A model generated the notes under the pieces. That model ran no database searches. It had not been told where the DNA came from and saw only the letters and a list, made by a program, of their open reading frames with translations. Shown in pieces: positions 5,317 to 6,129 of a stretch of 6,129 nucleotides of DNA. A program made the position numbers and the translations under genes. The DNA is from Promethearchaeia archaeon (GTDB taxonomy: Archaea; Asgardarchaeota; Lokiarchaeia; Sigyniarchaeales; SOKP01), in the NCBI GenBank assembly GCA_029856445.1, contig JAHQWY010000230.1, positions 1-6,129 on the forward strand. The letters run 5' to 3'. Numbering within the stretch: the stretch's first letter is position 1; each line of letters starts with the position of its first letter.

Positions 5317-5367
5317 TATTTTTTTAAATATCAAAGATATACCTATCTTATTTTTTTCAGGGATTTT

Positions 5368-5931
5368 ATGAGCGATGATGGGAGAAGGTTCCGATTTAAG
5401 GTAACAGTGATCGGAGATGGAAGAGTGGGTAAAACCTCGCTAATAAAGAGATTCACTCAAGGGTCATTTAAGAAGGATTATGTTAAAACAATAGGGGCAC
5501 AATTTTCGGCCTATAATAAAGAAATTGAAGGAGATAAAATTAGATTATTATTTTGGGACATAGCTGGGCAAGATACTTTTCATTTCCTACGACCATCTTT
5601 TTTTAAAAACAGTAAAGCAGCTATTATTGTATATAGCCTTGAGGAAAATAAATTTGGTGAAGAGAGTCTTGAACATGTATCAGATTGGCATCAAGAGATT
5701 AAAAAACATTGCGGAGATGTTCCAATCATTGTATTTGCAAATAAGTTAGACCTGATAAACGAGGATAAATTAGATAATTCGAAGATAGAAAGAATAGTAA
5801 AAGAAAATAATTTTCTTGGGTATTATTTAACTTCAGCAGAAACGGGGAAGGGTGTAATAACAGCATTTAATAAAATAATTGATGAATTATATCAGAAATC
5901 TAAAAAACTGTCTGATGATTTACAAGATTGA
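5368..5931 (+). CDS. Ras/Rab-like small GTPase (Asgard type), second paralog
   Basis: This 187-residue protein is a complete Ras-superfamily GTPase. Motifs: P-loop GDGRVGKT at 16-23, switch I T41 in KTIGAQ, G3 DIAGQ at 64-68 with Q68, G4 NKLD at 125-128, and G5 SAE at 156-158, where most Ras and Rab proteins have SAK. The G5 side chain change is the one notable departure; guanine recognition by G4 is intact, so it should still bind GTP. The C-terminus is acidic (SDDLQD) with no cysteine, so prenylation is not expected. By eye about 115 of 174 aligned positions match the GTPase at 4-552, marking them as recent paralogs. ATG 5368 is preceded by AGGGA and a good TATA box. The third GTPase begins 6 nt after its stop, so the two form an operon. 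Effector and role are unknown. Confidence 0.96.
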   Translation: MSDDGRRFRFKVTVIGDGRVGKTSLIKRFTQGSFKKDYVKTIGAQFSAYNKEIEGDKIRLLFWDIAGQDTFHFLRPSFFKNSKAAIIVYSLEENKFGEESLEHVSDWHQEIKKHCGDVPIIVFANKLDLINEDKLDNSKIERIVKENNFLGYYLTSAETGKGVITAFNKIIDELYQKSKKLSDDLQD

Positions 5932-5937
5932 TTATCT

Positions 5938-6129
5938 ATGAGTGAAGTAAGGTATATTTTTAAAATTACAGTAGCCGGGGAAGCTAGAGTAGGAAAAACT
6001 TCCTTAATTAAAAAATTTACACAAAGTAATTTCACTAAGGATTATATTAAGACAATTGGAGCTCAATTATCAATTTATGATGATGTAATAAATGATGACG
6101 AAATTAAATTGCAATTTTGGGACATAGCA
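5938..6129 (+). CDS. Ras/Rab-like small GTPase, third paralog (partial, cut by window end)
   Basis: The first 64 codons of a third GTPase are present, running off the window. The P-loop is GEARVGKT at 14-21, less like the other two (E and A replace D and G). Switch I T39 in KTIGAQ is conserved, and the reading stops inside WDIA of G3 with D62. G4, G5 and the C-terminus are not seen. The residue numbering matches the GTPase at 4-552 without gaps, while N52-D53-D54 replaces the DGD loop. ATG 5938 lies only 6 nt after the upstream stop, with no clear ribosome-binding site, so translation is probably coupled. The family call is secure; whether the gene is intact cannot be judged. Confidence 0.93.
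   Translation, partial: MSEVRYIFKITVAGEARVGKTSLIKKFTQSNFTKDYIKTIGAQLSIYDDVINDDEIKLQFWDIA

Overview
The window is AT-rich (roughly 30% GC by eye) and looks archaeal. It has TTTATATA/TTTAAATA-type TATA boxes, weak Shine-Dalgarno sites and T-run stops. It carries three Ras/Rab-type small GTPases, two complete and one cut by the window end. Stand-alone Ras-superfamily GTPases in tandem, next to a winged-helix/TPR protein and many short orphan genes, are typical of Asgard archaea, with the Lokiarchaeia side most likely. That assignment is inference, because there is no rRNA or other phylogenetic marker here.

Layout: (1) 4-552 (+), a complete Ras-family GTPase. (2) 567-3080 (-), convergent with it, an 837-residue protein with two or three N-terminal winged helices and C-terminal TPR repeats, starting at TTG. 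(3) 3081-3335, a divergent control region with a perfect 16-bp palindrome and a TATA box on each side. (4) 3336-5223 (+), an accessory segment of short genes. Three of them (here called A, 3336-3533; B, 4280-4534; C, 4578-4832) share an ungapped 19-residue C-terminal block (N-P/A-R/K-Y-x-E-E-x-I ... H). A fourth, broken copy (D, 4976-5223) is probably related. An unrelated 106-residue gene (3730-4050) sits between A and B. (5) 5368-6129 (+), two more GTPases 6 nt apart; the first is about two-thirds identical to the GTPase at the left end.

The small-gene segment shows duplication in its non-coding DNA as well. The 105 nt before A and before B align without gaps at about 65% identity up to the start codons. 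The roughly 36-nt leaders before C and D are close copies of each other. Before D lies a GC-rich hairpin whose 3' arm could also pair with D's G-rich ribosome-binding region, so it may be a terminator or attenuator.

How the genes work together is inference. The winged-helix/TPR protein is a candidate regulator of the divergent region through the palindrome. The NPRY-type small proteins form an expanding orphan family lodged between closely related GTPases, and might act with them, although nothing in the sequence proves this. The GTPases lack C-terminal prenylation cysteines, so any membrane association would have to be indirect.
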